From Gemmatimonadota bacterium (GTDB lineage: Bacteria > Gemmatimonadota > Gemmatimonadetes > Longimicrobiales > Gaopeijiaceae): DNA of 64,000 nt. The DNA lies in contig JAJDXS010000023.1 of assembly GCA_022823145.1 (NCBI GenBank), positions 1 to 64,000 on the forward strand. Direction: 5' to 3'. The notes beneath the pieces are model-generated. The model did not search any database. It saw nothing but the letters and a program-made list of their open reading frames with translations, and was not told the DNA's origin. Shown here in pieces: positions 52,829-62,390 of the stretch. A program made the position numbers and the translations under genes. The stretch's first letter is position 1. Every line of letters starts with the position of its first letter.

Positions 52829-54322
52829 ATGAACGAAACAGCCAGCGAGGCAGGCTCAGGGAACGCCGCCCTCAACCCCGACCGACTCTTCCTGGGCAGT
52901 TGCGTCGCCCTGGTTGCGACTTCCGTGGCCTTTGCGACGGTCAGTGCGATCATGTTCTCGCTCAAGGGCGAATTCGTTCTGACCAACGCCGATGTCGGGT
53001 GGATCGCGGGCGCCGCGATCTGGGGGTTCGCGGTCTCGCAGGTGGTCTTCGCGCCGCTATGCGACAACCTCGGGATGCGCTGGCTGCTGCGGATGGCGTT
53101 CGCGGGTCACCTGGCCGGCACCGTCCTGATGATCTTCGCGGGCGGATTCGTGACTCTCTTTCTGGGGGCGCTGGTCATTGCGATGGCCAATGGGCTGGTC
53201 GAGGCTGCGTGCAATCCGCTCGTCGCGGCACTCTACCCTGACAACAAGACCGTCAAGCTCAACCGGTTCCACGTGTGGTTCCCCGGGGGGATCGTGCTGG
53301 GCGGGCTCGCGGCGTTCGGGCTCGACGGGGTCGGGCTGACCTCATGGCAACTCAAGCTCGCGCTGATCCTCATTCCCACGCTGGCCTACGGCTGGCTGTT
53401 GCTCGGACAGCGGTTTCCGCAGACCGAAGGGCGGCGGTCCGGGGTGTCGATGGGCGAGATGTTCCGCGCCACCCTGGGGACGCCGCTTATGCTTCTGCTG
53501 CTGATCTGCATGGCGATGACCGCGTCGCTGGAGCTGGGGCCGAACCGCTGGGTGCCGGCGGTGCTGGAGGCGGGGGGCTTGGCCGGAATCCTGGTGCTGG
53601 TCTACATCAACGGGATCATGGCGGTGTTGAGGTTCTGGGCCGGCCCGGTGGTGCACCGCCTGTCGCCGACCGGGATCCTGCTGGCTTCCGCGGCGATCTC
53701 GGGCGTGGGACTCTTCTGGCTGAGCGGCGGAGGGACGGCCGCGTCGACGTTCGCGGCGGCGACGGTCTTCGCGGTGGGCGTGTGCTACCTGTGGCCCACG
53801 ATGCTGGGCTTCGTGTCGGAGCAGATCCCGAAGAGCGGCGCGCTGGGGCTGGGACTGATGGGCACGGTCGGGATGGCCACGGTCGGGCTGGTGACCACGC
53901 CCTGGATGGGCGAGATCGCGGACCGGGAGTCGCACGACCTGCTGGTCGACAACGGCGCCTTCGTCGTGCTGCTGGAGGGAGCGGGCGCGCTCGAATCGCA
54001 GCAACTGCGCACGCCGGGGCCGGAAGGAGACGATCTGCGGGCGGCGCAGGAAGTGATCGTCCCGGTGCTGGAGACCGCCATGGAGACCGACACGATGCCG
54101 CCGGTCGAGACCGCCAACGCCCTGCGCGCGCTGATCGGATCCGGGTCGACCGCACCGTCGGTGGAGCGAGCCGAAGAGATTCTCTACCCTGCGGAGAACT
54201 ACGGAGGTCTGGTGTCGTTCCGGTACCTGGTGCCGTTGAGCGGAGTGCTGGTGGTCGTCTTCGGGCTGATGTTCGTGCGCCAACGGCGGGCGGGCGGCTA
54301 CCGCGCGGAGCGGCTGTCGTAG
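52829..54322 (+). CDS. Major facilitator superfamily sugar transporter
   Basis: 497 residues from ATG 52829, with AGGAG 8 bases upstream. About 12 helices; GWIAGAAIWGFAVSQVVFAP and RFHVWFPGGIVLGGLAAFGL match the fucose/glucose-permease-like group. The LGMRWLLRMAFAGHLAGTVL loop is a version of the MFS A motif. A soluble insert of about 100 residues (SHDLLVDNGAFVVLLEGAGA to SVERAEEILYPAENYG) before the last helix is unusual. It sits between two sugar isomerase/oxidoreductase genes and probably imports the sugar substrate. Confidence 0.85.
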   Translation: MNETASEAGSGNAALNPDRLFLGSCVALVATSVAFATVSAIMFSLKGEFVLTNADVGWIAGAAIWGFAVSQVVFAPLCDNLGMRWLLRMAFAGHLAGTVLMIFAGGFVTLFLGALVIAMANGLVEAACNPLVAALYPDNKTVKLNRFHVWFPGGIVLGGLAAFGLDGVGLTSWQLKLALILIPTLAYGWLLLGQRFPQTEGRRSGVSMGEMFRATLGTPLMLLLLICMAMTASLELGPNRWVPAVLEAGGLAGILVLVYINGIMAVLRFWAGPVVHRLSPTGILLASAAISGVGLFWLSGGGTAASTFAAATVFAVGVCYLWPTMLGFVSEQIPKSGALGLGLMGTVGMATVGLVTTPWMGEIADRESHDLLVDNGAFVVLLEGAGALESQQLRTPGPEGDDLRAAQEVIVPVLETAMETDTMPPVETANALRALIGSGSTAPSVERAEEILYPAENYGGLVSFRYLVPLSGVLVVVFGLMFVRQRRAGGYRAERLS

Positions 54323-54329
54323 GGGCACG

Positions 54330-55523
54330 ATGAATCCTCACCTTGGCCGGAAGCTCAGGTATGGGATGGTCGGGGGCGGCCCCGGCGCCTTCATCGGGGC
54401 CGTGCACCGCATGGCCGCGGCACTGGACGGAGAGTACGAACTCGTCGCGGGCGCGTTCGCCTCGCAGCCCGAACGGTCGCGGGAACAGGGACGGGCGCTC
54501 GGGCTCGACGCGCGGCGCGCATACGGCTCCTACCTGGAAATGGCCGAGGGGGAGGCCGCAGTGGGCGCGGACCACCGCATCGACGCGGTGTCCGTCGTCA
54601 CCCCCAACCACCTTCACCACCCGGTCGCCAGGGTCTTTCTCGAGGCCGGGATCCACGTCATCTGCGACAAGCCGATGACAACCACCGTGGCCGACGCCGA
54701 GGACCTGTGCCGCCTGATCGAGGGCAGCGGTCTGGTCTTCGCGCTCACCCACAATTACACCGGCTATCCGATGGTGAAGGAGGCCCGGCACCTGGCCCGC
54801 TCGGGTCGGCTCGGCGCACTCCGCAAGGTCGTCGCCGAGTATCCCCAGGGCTGGCTCGCCACCCGCCTCGAGGAAACGGGGCATAAGCAGGCGGCGTGGC
54901 GGCAGGATCCGGCGCAGGCGGGACCGTCGTCGGCAGTGGGCGACATCGGGTCGCACGTGGACAACCTGGTCCACTACGTGACCGGCCTCGAGATCGCAGC
55001 CGTCTTCGCCGAACTGGCCACGCTGGTGCCCGGCCGCGCGATGGAGGACGACGCGGCCATCCTCGTGCGTTTCGCTGGCGGCGCGCGAGGCGTCTACCTG
55101 GCGAGCCAGGTCTCGGCGGGCGAGGAGAACGGCCTGACGCTGCGGGTCTACGGTGAGCGCGCCGGGCTCGTCTGGCGCCAGGAGCGGCCGAACCGGTTGG
55201 ACCTTCTCCACGCGGACGCACCCCGCGCACGGCTGACCCGGGGCAACGCCGGCCTATGCGCTGCGGCCCGCCACGCCACGCGACTGCCGCCGGGACACCC
55301 GGAGGGGTTCATCGAGGCCTTCGCGAATCTCTACCGGAACGCCGGGAGGGTGATCGGGGCGGCGATTGCGGGGGTGGAGGGCGACCCCCTCGACCGCGAC
55401 TTCCCCGACCACACCGACGGCCTCCGCGGCATGCGCTTCATCGAGGGAGTGCTCGCCTCGGCCGCACGGGAGGAGTGGGTTGACATGGCCACCGTCGGTC
55501 GCCCGGCGGAGGTGGTCGCGTGA
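54330..55523 (+). CDS. Gfo/Idh/MocA-family oxidoreductase
   Basis: 397 residues from ATG 54330. The Rossmann motif is [40 protein letters not shown] and [18 protein letters not shown] with the conserved Lys-Pro follow, then [16 protein letters not shown] and [15 protein letters not shown] with the catalytic Asp/His. The C-terminal beta-sandwich is present. These NAD(P)-dependent enzymes oxidise sugar or inositol hydroxyls, often to 3-keto forms. Next gene overlaps by 4 bases (GTGA). Together with the downstream isomerase and DUF1080 protein it fits a 3-keto-glycoside or inosose pathway. Confidence 0.9.
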   Translation: MNPHLGRKLRYGMVGGGPGAFIGAVHRMAAALDGEYELVAGAFASQPERSREQGRALGLDARRAYGSYLEMAEGEAAVGADHRIDAVSVVTPNHLHHPVARVFLEAGIHVICDKPMTTTVADAEDLCRLIEGSGLVFALTHNYTGYPMVKEARHLARSGRLGALRKVVAEYPQGWLATRLEETGHKQAAWRQDPAQAGPSSAVGDIGSHVDNLVHYVTGLEIAAVFAELATLVPGRAMEDDAAILVRFAGGARGVYLASQVSAGEENGLTLRVYGERAGLVWRQERPNRLDLLHADAPRARLTRGNAGLCAAARHATRLPPGHPEGFIEAFANLYRNAGRVIGAAIAGVEGDPLDRDFPDHTDGLRGMRFIEGVLASAAREEWVDMATVGRPAEVVA

Positions 55524-56524
55524 GCCGCCCGGTCACCCTCTTCACGGGCCAGTGGGCCGACCTTCCCCTCAAAGTCCTGGCCGGGAAAGCCGCCGCATGG
55601 GGCTACGACGGCCTTGAACTCGCCTGCTGGGGCGATCATTTCGACGTCCAGGCCGCACTCGCCGAGCCCGGCTACTGCCGCGGCCGCCACGAGCTGCTGT
55701 CCCGGCACGGCCTCGCGGTTCACGCAATCAGCAATCACCTGGTCGGCCAGGCGGTGTGCGACCGCATCGACGCGCGCCACCGCGACATCCTGCCCGGCCG
55801 GATCTGGGGCGAAGGCGACCCCGAGGGAGTACGGCGCCGCGCCGCGAGCGAGATGGCGGACACGGCCCGCGCGGCCGCGCGCCTCGGCGTGCCGGTCGTC
55901 AACGGCTTCACCGGAAGCTCCATCTGGCACCTCATCTACTCCTTCCCCCCGGTTCCCCCTGCCTGGATCGACGACGGCTTCCGGGATTTCGCGGAGCGAT
56001 GGACCCCGGTGCTGGACGTCTTCTCCACGGAGGGCGTGCGCTTCGCACTCGAGGTCCACCCCACCGAGATCGCCTTCGATACCGCGAGCACCCAGCGGGC
56101 CCTGGCCGCTGTCGACGGACACCCGGCCTTCGGCTTCAACTACGACCCCAGCCACCTTGCGTACCAGGGAGTCGACTACGTCGGTTTCATCAGGCGCTTC
56201 AGCACCCGGATCCTCCACGTCCACATGAAGGACGCATGGTGGTCCGACCGCCCGATGGCCGCAGGCGTGTTCGGCGGCCACACCGACTTCGGCGATCCCC
56301 GGCGGTTCTGGGACTTCCGATCGCTCGGACGAGGGCGCGTCGACTTCGAAGCGGTGATCCGGGCGCTCAACCAGGCGGGCTACGATGGACCTCTCTCGGT
56401 GGAATGGGAGGACGCGGGCATGGACCGCGAACACGGGGCCAGGGAAGCCTGCGCCTTCGTGCGGAATCTCGCATTCCCACCCTCGGAAACCGCATTCGAC
56501 GCCGCGTTCGGCGGCGGGGAGTGA
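55520..56524 (+). CDS. Sugar phosphate isomerase/epimerase family protein (IolE/IolI-like)
   Basis: 334 residues from GTG 55520, overlapping the previous stop. The barrel has [71 protein letters not shown] with Asp and His ligands, [11 protein letters not shown], and [13 protein letters not shown] with the last Glu. No signal peptide, so cytoplasmic. Enzymes of this type convert inosose or keto-sugars. It is the second isomerase of the operon; the first (51895) has an export leader, so the two may act on the same substrate on opposite sides of the membrane. Confidence 0.9.
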   Translation: MSRPVTLFTGQWADLPLKVLAGKAAAWGYDGLELACWGDHFDVQAALAEPGYCRGRHELLSRHGLAVHAISNHLVGQAVCDRIDARHRDILPGRIWGEGDPEGVRRRAASEMADTARAAARLGVPVVNGFTGSSIWHLIYSFPPVPPAWIDDGFRDFAERWTPVLDVFSTEGVRFALEVHPTEIAFDTASTQRALAAVDGHPAFGFNYDPSHLAYQGVDYVGFIRRFSTRILHVHMKDAWWSDRPMAAGVFGGHTDFGDPRRFWDFRSLGRGRVDFEAVIRALNQAGYDGPLSVEWEDAGMDREHGAREACAFVRNLAFPPSETAFDAAFGGGE

Positions 56525-56528
56525 CACG

Positions 56529-57224
56529 ATGTTTGTTGCTGCATTCTGTCTGATTTTCCTGCTGGCGGCGCTGCCGGCGTCCGCGCAGGAGCCGATTCCG
56601 AACCGGCTGACCCCCGAGGAGGAAGCCACGGGGTGGAAGCTCCTCTTCGACGGCACCCTGGACGGCTGGAAGGGCTACCGGCGTGACGACGTGCCCGGTG
56701 GCTGGATGGTGGAGGGCGACGCGCTGGCGTTCACGCCCGGTGTCGAAGCCGGCAACCTGATGACCGTCGACCAGTACGCCGATTTCGAACTAGTCTTCGA
56801 ATGGAGGGTCCTGGAGGCGGGTAACAGCGGCGTCTTCTACAGGGCCACGGAGGCCGAGCGGGCGCCCTACTGGACGGGCCCGGAATACCAGATCCTGGAC
56901 AACGACCGCCACGCCGACGGCGCCAACCCGGAAACCTCGGCCGGTTCGAACTACGCGCTGCACGCCCCCGCGGCAGACGTGACCCGGCCGGTGGGCGAAT
57001 GGAACCGTGCGCGGATCGTGGTGAACGGCGCCCACGTCGAGCACTGGCTGAACGAAGTAAGGCTGCTGGAGTACGAGCTCTGGAGCGACGAGTGGCGGGA
57101 GATCGTCGCCGACACGAAATTTGCCGACTGGCCCGGTTACGGCATGGCGCGGGCGGGCCATATCGGACTTCAGGACCATGGAGACCCGGTCTGGTACCGA
57201 AACATCAAGATTCGGATCCATTGA
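56529..57224 (+). CDS. DUF1080 (3-keto-disaccharide hydrolase-like) exported protein
   Basis: 231 residues from ATG 56529, 4 bases after the previous stop. A signal peptide VAAFCLIFLLAALPASAQ is followed by the DUF1080 jelly-roll: GWKLLFDGTLDGWKGYRR, WMVEGDALAFT, DFELVFEWRVLEAGNSGVFY, GPEYQILDND and WNRARIVVNGAHVEHWLNEV. Characterised relatives cleave 3-keto-glycosides. The neighbouring oxidoreductase could make such a substrate, so the operon forms a logical oxidise-and-cleave route. Confidence 0.9.
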   Translation: MFVAAFCLIFLLAALPASAQEPIPNRLTPEEEATGWKLLFDGTLDGWKGYRRDDVPGGWMVEGDALAFTPGVEAGNLMTVDQYADFELVFEWRVLEAGNSGVFYRATEAERAPYWTGPEYQILDNDRHADGANPETSAGSNYALHAPAADVTRPVGEWNRARIVVNGAHVEHWLNEVRLLEYELWSDEWREIVADTKFADWPGYGMARAGHIGLQDHGDPVWYRNIKIRIH

Positions 57225-57253
57225 CGTTCCGGGTCGTGGGTGGGAAGGTTGCG

Positions 57254-59068
57254 ATGATGAAACGAACACTGATTCCCCTTTCGGTCGCCGGCACGATGTT
57301 GTCGGCCGCTTGCGCGGACCTGGCGCTCGAGCCCGACCAGGTGCCGCACTTCCTCGAGATAACGCCGGCCGACACCCTGATCACCGAGGGCCATCAGGCC
57401 AGGCTCACCCTGGTCGTGCTGGATCGCGACCAGAATACCATGTCGCCGCCGCCGTCCTGGGCACCCGCCGAGTGGGAAGTGACGCCCACGCCGGAGGTGC
57501 TGGACATTGCGCCGGATGGCAGCCTGACCGCACTGGGTGGCGGCAATCTGAGGCTGATCGCGAGGGCGGCCGGGCTTGAGGGGTGGACCACCCTCAGAAT
57601 CAATCCGGCCAACATCCGGCTGTCCGCGTCGGCCATCTACCTGAACCAGGCGATCCCGGCGGTCGACGGGGTTCCGGTGATCGCCGGAAGGGACGCGTAC
57701 CTGCGGATCTTCGCCACCGGCGACGAGACAAGCTTCTATCAGCCCAGCGTGCGGGCTACTCTCTACCAGGACGGAGCGATCGTCCACACCGCGCTGATGC
57801 TCCCGGAGGCGGACCTGCTTCCCTCCACGGTCGAGGAGGGGCGCCTGGACCTGTCGTTCAACACCCTGGTCCCGGGCGAGATCATCCAGCCGGGCCTCGG
57901 CCTGGTGGTCGAACTCGACACCGAGGGTGTTGTTCCACTGGACACGGGCAGCGAAACCCGGATTCCGGCGGAAGGGGTGATGGATCTGGGCGTGATCGAG
58001 CTGCCCACGCACATCCAGACGATCGTTCCCACGCTCATCGAGTCCGCGCCCAATGAAGCGATCTTCCAGTGGACCCGGGGACTGGACGCGGACCACCGCA
58101 ACATGCGCTTCGCCCGCACGGTCATGCCGATCGGCGACATGGAGGTCCGGGTGCACGAGCCGTACTACACGACTTCGGACCTGAGCGTCAACATTGGCTG
58201 GAACGCCTACCTTCGTGAAATGCGGGTCCTGTGGAGACATGAGGGCGAGACAGGCTACTACTACGGGGCCGTCATTCGTCCGGGAGGCTCCAACATCCGG
58301 GGGCTGGGCTATATCGGTGTGCCGGTCAGCGTCGGAGTCGACTCGGACCGCACCTTCGCCCATGAACTGGGCCACAACATGAACCTTCGGCATACGATTT
58401 GCGGGTCCCCGGTCCCCGCCAATCCGGACCCGAACTATCCCTACGAAGCCGGCTCGATCGGTGTGTGGGGCTACGATATCCACCGCACGCGCCTCGTCCC
58501 TCCGACGCAGTACAAGGACCTGATGGGATACTGCAATCCCGACTGGATCAGCGACTATCAGTTCAAGAGGGCGCTGGCCCATCGCCGGGCTACGGAAGAC
58601 TTCGGCAGAGTGGCACCATCGGCTTCGGCGCCTCCCGAGAAGACGCTCATGCTGTGGGGCGGCGTCGGCGAGGAGGAGTTCCTTCTGGAACCGGCGTTCC
58701 TGGTGGACGGCCCCCCCAGCCTTCCGAACTCAGGCGGTCCCTACCGGCTCGACGGGTTCACCGAGGACGGAGGCATGCACTTCTCCTTCAGCTTCACGCC
58801 CGACCCGGTCGAGTTCGGGGGCGGCCAGTTCCTGTTTGCAGTGCCCTACGATCCCGAGCGGGACGGCGCCATGCAGCGTGTCGTCCTCTCCGGCCCGGAG
58901 GGCGAGTATGTGCTCGGGCGCTCGAGCGAGAGCCCGATGGCGATCATCACCAATCGTGCGACGGGGCAGGTTCGCGCCATCGTGCGGGACTGGACCGGAG
59001 GATTCAACCTCGTGGACGGCGATACCGAGATCATGGTCAGCGATGGCCTGCCCGGAGGTGCACGATGA
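57254..59068 (+). CDS. Secreted metzincin-like zinc metalloprotease with Ig-like domain
   Basis: 604 residues from ATG 57254, with GGAAGG upstream. A lipoprotein-like leader ends LSAACADL (Cys20). A BIG2-like Ig domain follows (about 30-115: ITPADTLITEGHQARLTLVV). The catalytic part has FAHELGHNMNLRH, zinc ligands His370, His374 and His380, then DLMGYCNPDWISDYQF as the Met-turn. The Gly normally found between the second and third His is Asn here. C-terminal beta domain about 430-600. It is paralogous to 59634-61466. Confidence 0.87.
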   Translation: MMKRTLIPLSVAGTMLSAACADLALEPDQVPHFLEITPADTLITEGHQARLTLVVLDRDQNTMSPPPSWAPAEWEVTPTPEVLDIAPDGSLTALGGGNLRLIARAAGLEGWTTLRINPANIRLSASAIYLNQAIPAVDGVPVIAGRDAYLRIFATGDETSFYQPSVRATLYQDGAIVHTALMLPEADLLPSTVEEGRLDLSFNTLVPGEIIQPGLGLVVELDTEGVVPLDTGSETRIPAEGVMDLGVIELPTHIQTIVPTLIESAPNEAIFQWTRGLDADHRNMRFARTVMPIGDMEVRVHEPYYTTSDLSVNIGWNAYLREMRVLWRHEGETGYYYGAVIRPGGSNIRGLGYIGVPVSVGVDSDRTFAHELGHNMNLRHTICGSPVPANPDPNYPYEAGSIGVWGYDIHRTRLVPPTQYKDLMGYCNPDWISDYQFKRALAHRRATEDFGRVAPSASAPPEKTLMLWGGVGEEEFLLEPAFLVDGPPSLPNSGGPYRLDGFTEDGGMHFSFSFTPDPVEFGGGQFLFAVPYDPERDGAMQRVVLSGPEGEYVLGRSSESPMAIITNRATGQVRAIVRDWTGGFNLVDGDTEIMVSDGLPGGAR

Positions 59069-59637
59069 GCACACGCATGACGATCTGTGCCCGATTCTGC
59101 CTGGCCGCACTGGCCGGGGCGTTCCTCGTGCCCGCTCCTGCCGCCGCGCAGTTCCAGGCCGAGGTACGCGGCGGGCTCACCGTGGGAAGCCACTCCGGGT
59201 CGGCGGCCGCGCTCGACGTGGCCCCCGAGGTGTCGTTCGACGTTGTGGTCAAGCAGCAGATGATCCCGTCGGTCGCGATATTCGGCGGATTCTTTCGCAC
59301 GTCCTTCGGCTGCGAGGAAGGCTTCTGCAAGGACAGGGACATCCTGATCGTGGGGACCCACGGCGCGCTGGGAGCCGAGTGGAGCGGTGGCGTTCCGTGG
59401 ATTCGGGCCGGACTGCTATTCGGCACTACGGAGGCCGGCACGCTGGGTGAAGCGCCGGAGGCCGGGATGGGACTGCACGCGGCGGCGGGCCTCTCGATCG
59501 GGTCGGGACGATTCCGGTTCCTGCCGGGCGCGTCGTACCGGTGGCTCTCGGCGAACACCGCCTCCGCATCGGATCACGCCGTGGCGCTGGCGCTCGACCT
59601 GGGGTTCGGCATCCGGATGGGTGGAGGCGGATCCTGA
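59065..59637 (+). CDS. Small outer-membrane beta-barrel-like protein
   Basis: 190 residues from ATG 59065, overlapping the protease TGA (ATGA). The signal peptide ARFCLAALAGAFLVPAPAAA leads into alternating amphipathic strands (QAEVRGGLTVGSHSG, SFDVVVKQQMIPSVAIFGGF, ALGAEWSGGVPWIRAGLLFG, HAVALALDLGFGIRMGGGGS). The C-terminus does not end in a canonical aromatic residue. Two Cys (CEEGFC) lie in a presumed loop. It is sandwiched between two coupled metzincin genes, so it may help localise or secrete them. Function is inferred from fold pattern only. Confidence 0.7.
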   Translation: MSTRMTICARFCLAALAGAFLVPAPAAAQFQAEVRGGLTVGSHSGSAAALDVAPEVSFDVVVKQQMIPSVAIFGGFFRTSFGCEEGFCKDRDILIVGTHGALGAEWSGGVPWIRAGLLFGTTEAGTLGEAPEAGMGLHAAAGLSIGSGRFRFLPGASYRWLSANTASASDHAVALALDLGFGIRMGGGGS

Positions 59638-61466
59638 AACCGCGCCCGCTTCCCGTCGCGTTCGCGCTCGGCCTGGGCCTTGTCTCCGGCGGTTGCGTCG
59701 ATCTGAGTCTGGAGCCGGACCACTCCCCCGCGTCGCTGCTGATTCTGCCCGCCGACACCATGCTCATGGTCGGGGAGCGGGTGCAGTACTCGGTGGTGGT
59801 GCTGGACCAGAACGGGGAGCCGATCGAACCCCTGCCGTCCTGGGCGCAACCCGTCTGGGAGAGCGCCAACCCCGCGACGCTGCACATCGGGCCGGACGGG
59901 TCGGCGAGCGCGGTCGACTACGCCGAGACCGAGGTGACGGTCTCTTTCGCAGGCATGCGTGCGCGAACACCGGTACGCGTGAACCCCACGCAGCTCACGC
60001 TCACGGCGCCCTACTACTACCTCACCCAGGGCATCCAGAACAAGATAGGCGGCGTGCCTCTGATCGAGGGGCGGGACGCGCTGCTCCGCGTCTTCGTCAC
60101 CGGTGACCGTCTGAGCTACTACCAGCCCCGCGTCGAGGCTCTCTTTTTCCGCGACGATGCGCTGATCCACGGCGTGGCCATCTCACCCCGGTTCCGGCGG
60201 CTGCCGACCGAGGTCGACGAAGGCCGGCTGGAACAGTCGTACAACGCGCTGATTCCGGGTTCGGTGATCGCACAGGGGATCGACCTCGAGATCCGGCTCG
60301 ACCTGCACAGCGTCGTTCCCACCACGCCCGAGAGCCGGCTCCGGATTCCGGCGGAGGGCCGGGTGCGGCTCGACGTGCGTGCGGTGCCGAGGCTCGACCT
60401 GGTGGTGGTGCCGATCGTAGGGCCGTCCGATCCCGCCGCCGCGATTCGCCAGTGGACCGGGGACATGGCGCCGGGCAGCCAGAAGCTCCAGCTTGTGCGC
60501 TCGGTCCTTCCCGTAAAGGACCTCTCCGTGAAGGTGCACGAAGGCTTCGTGACCACGGCCAACCTCGCCATGGGCGCGGGTTGGGGCGAACTGCTGAGCG
60601 AGCTCGTCCTGCTGCGCATCCGCGAGGGCGGGCAGGGCTACTACTACGGCGCGATCGAACTCGGCGCCGACGCCATCTGGGACGGCCTGGGGCAGATCGG
60701 CTATCCGGCGAGCGTCGGCCGGCCGGATCCGGTCACGCTGACCCACGAGCTGGGCCACAACATGGGCCTTCGCCACGCGCCGTGCGGGGGGGCCATCGAC
60801 CCCGATCCCGCTTACCCCTACGACGGCGGAGCGATCGGTGCCTGGGGCTACGACTTCGAAAGCGAACGCGTCATCAACGCAACCCTGTACAAGGACCTGA
60901 TGGGTTACTGCGATCCCGTGTGGATCAGCGACTACCACTTCTCCCGCGCAATGGGCTACCGGCTCTTCAGGGAGGAGCCGGCGGCGGCGACGGCCGCGCT
61001 CGATTGGCCGGCGGCCTCGCAGCGTGCGGGCGACAGGACGCTGCTGCTGTGGGGCAGGGCGGACCTCGACGGCCTGATCCTTGATCCGGCGTTCATGGTC
61101 GACGCGCCCGTATCGCTGCCGACCGAGGACGGTCCCTATCGGCTCGAAGGTCTCGGGCCGCGGGGCGAGCGCCGCTTCTCGTTCAGCTTCCAGGTCTGGC
61201 CGCTGGAGTACGGAGGCGGAAACTTCGTCTTCACGGTGCCGTTCGATCCCGATCGGGACGGTGCGCTCGAACGGGTGGTTTTTTCGGGGCCGGGAGGGTC
61301 GTACACCCTGGAGCAGTTCGGATCCAGGCCCGTGGCCATGGTTACCGAGCGGGGCAGCGGGAAGCTCAGGGCCGTGTTTCGGGACTGGGACGGCGCCTGG
61401 CCGCGTGCGCTGCCCCTCGCTGAGCGCGACAGCGAGGTTGTGGTGAGCGAGGGGCTGCCGTTCTAG
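59634..61466 (+). CDS. Secreted metzincin-like zinc metalloprotease, probable CTG start
   Basis: 610 residues if started at CTG 59634, whose bases overlap the previous TGA (CTGA) and which has GGAGG 6 bases upstream. No ATG, GTG or TTG in this frame would give the leader KPRPLPVAFALGLGLVSGGC, with Cys21 as a lipoprotein anchor. The rest mirrors the protease at 57254: BIG2-like Ig domain, HELGHNMGLRH with the canonical Gly (His371, His375, His381), DLMGYCDPVWISDYHF as Met-turn, and a C-terminal beta domain. Three genes overlap by 4 bases each, so translation is tightly coupled. Substrate unknown. Confidence 0.85.
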   Translation: MKPRPLPVAFALGLGLVSGGCVDLSLEPDHSPASLLILPADTMLMVGERVQYSVVVLDQNGEPIEPLPSWAQPVWESANPATLHIGPDGSASAVDYAETEVTVSFAGMRARTPVRVNPTQLTLTAPYYYLTQGIQNKIGGVPLIEGRDALLRVFVTGDRLSYYQPRVEALFFRDDALIHGVAISPRFRRLPTEVDEGRLEQSYNALIPGSVIAQGIDLEIRLDLHSVVPTTPESRLRIPAEGRVRLDVRAVPRLDLVVVPIVGPSDPAAAIRQWTGDMAPGSQKLQLVRSVLPVKDLSVKVHEGFVTTANLAMGAGWGELLSELVLLRIREGGQGYYYGAIELGADAIWDGLGQIGYPASVGRPDPVTLTHELGHNMGLRHAPCGGAIDPDPAYPYDGGAIGAWGYDFESERVINATLYKDLMGYCDPVWISDYHFSRAMGYRLFREEPAAATAALDWPAASQRAGDRTLLLWGRADLDGLILDPAFMVDAPVSLPTEDGPYRLEGLGPRGERRFSFSFQVWPLEYGGGNFVFTVPFDPDRDGALERVVFSGPGGSYTLEQFGSRPVAMVTERGSGKLRAVFRDWDGAWPRALPLAERDSEVVVSEGLPF

Positions 61467-61555
61467 CCCAGGCCGGGTCGTCCCGGTGACCTGTCCCATC
61501 CGAGCATCCAGCCGTCCCTGGTCGTTTCCGCGGGACCACGGACGGCGCGCCCAAG

Positions 61556-61629
61556 TCGGGACGGCCGGATTCGAACCGGCGACCCCCTGAACCCCATTCA
61601 GGTGCGCTACCGGACTGCGCCACGTCCCG
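61556..61629 (-). tRNA. tRNA-Pro, anticodon GGG
   Basis: The minus strand folds into a standard cloverleaf: 7-bp acceptor CGGGACG/CGTCCCG, D arm GCGC...GCGC, anticodon stem CCTGA/TCAGG with loop ATGGGGT (anticodon GGG), and T arm GCCGG/CCGGC with GGTTCGAATCC. The 3' CCA is not encoded. It reads CCC and CCU codons. Confidence 0.97.
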
Positions 61630-61679
61630 TGAGTGGAGGAAGCTAAACCTTCCTGTGCGGGTGCGGAAGCCGCAACGGG

Positions 61680-62390
61680 TCAGCCCGCGCGCACCTCGTC
61701 GCTGTCCACACGGCCGTCCACGAGCCGCACGACGCGCTTGACGCGCTCCACCACGCGCGGGTCGTGCGTCGAGAAGAGAAAGGTGACGCCCCGGTCGCGG
61801 TTCAGGGTCTCCATGAGCGAGATCAGGTTCTCGGCGGTTTCCGAGTCCACGTTGGCGGTGGGCTCGTCGGCGAGGACGACGGCGGGGTCGGAGGCGATGG
61901 CGCGGGCGATCGCGACGCGCTGCTGCTGGCCGCCGGAGAGCTCCGTCGGTTTGCGGTCCTCAAGACCCTCGAGCCCGACCGCCCGCAGCAGCTCCATGAC
62001 GCGCTTGCGGCGTTCGGGTGCCGGAACGCCCTGCACCCACATCACCATCTCGGCGTTCTCGTAGGCGGTCAGGACCGGGATCAGATTGTAGGACTGGAAG
62101 ACGAAGCCGATGCGGTCGCGGCGGAGGCGGCTGAGTTCCTTGCGGTTGAGCGTGCCGAGATCGACACCCTCTACAGCGACCGAGCCGCTGGTGGGCGAGT
62201 CGAGGCCGCCGACGAGGTTGAGCGTCGTGGTCTTGCCGGATCCCGAAGGGCCGATGAGCGCGGTGAACTCGCCCTTGCCGACGGTCAGGTCGAGGCCGCG
62301 CAGCGCCTGGACTTCGAGGCTGCCCTGGGTGTACAGCTTGGTAATGTCGCTGAGTTCGACGACGGTGTCTTCCGGATTGCTGTTGGTCAT
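61680..62390 (-). CDS. ABC transporter ATP-binding protein, LolD/MacB type
   Basis: 236 residues from ATG 62390 (MTNSNPEDTVVELSDITKLY), which overlaps the upstream permease stop as ATGA. Walker A IGPSGSGKTTT, Q-loop FVFQSYNLIPVLTAYENAEM, signature LSGGQQQRVAIARAIA, Walker B VVLADEPTANVDSET and switch His in FSTHDPRVVE are complete. With the permeases upstream it makes a LolCDE-like exporter, paralogous to that at 3886-7143. Substrate unknown. It is the last gene before tRNA-Pro. Confidence 0.93.
   Translation of the reverse strand: MTNSNPEDTVVELSDITKLYTQGSLEVQALRGLDLTVGKGEFTALIGPSGSGKTTTLNLVGGLDSPTSGSVAVEGVDLGTLNRKELSRLRRDRIGFVFQSYNLIPVLTAYENAEMVMWVQGVPAPERRKRVMELLRAVGLEGLEDRKPTELSGGQQQRVAIARAIASDPAVVLADEPTANVDSETAENLISLMETLNRDRGVTFLFSTHDPRVVERVKRVVRLVDGRVDSDEVRAG

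Noticed and set aside
61366-61623. Minus-strand open frame over the tRNA (begins MAQSGSAPEWG)
   Set aside because: This peptide is the well-known translation artefact of tRNA genes; the cloverleaf at 61556-61629 explains the sequence.
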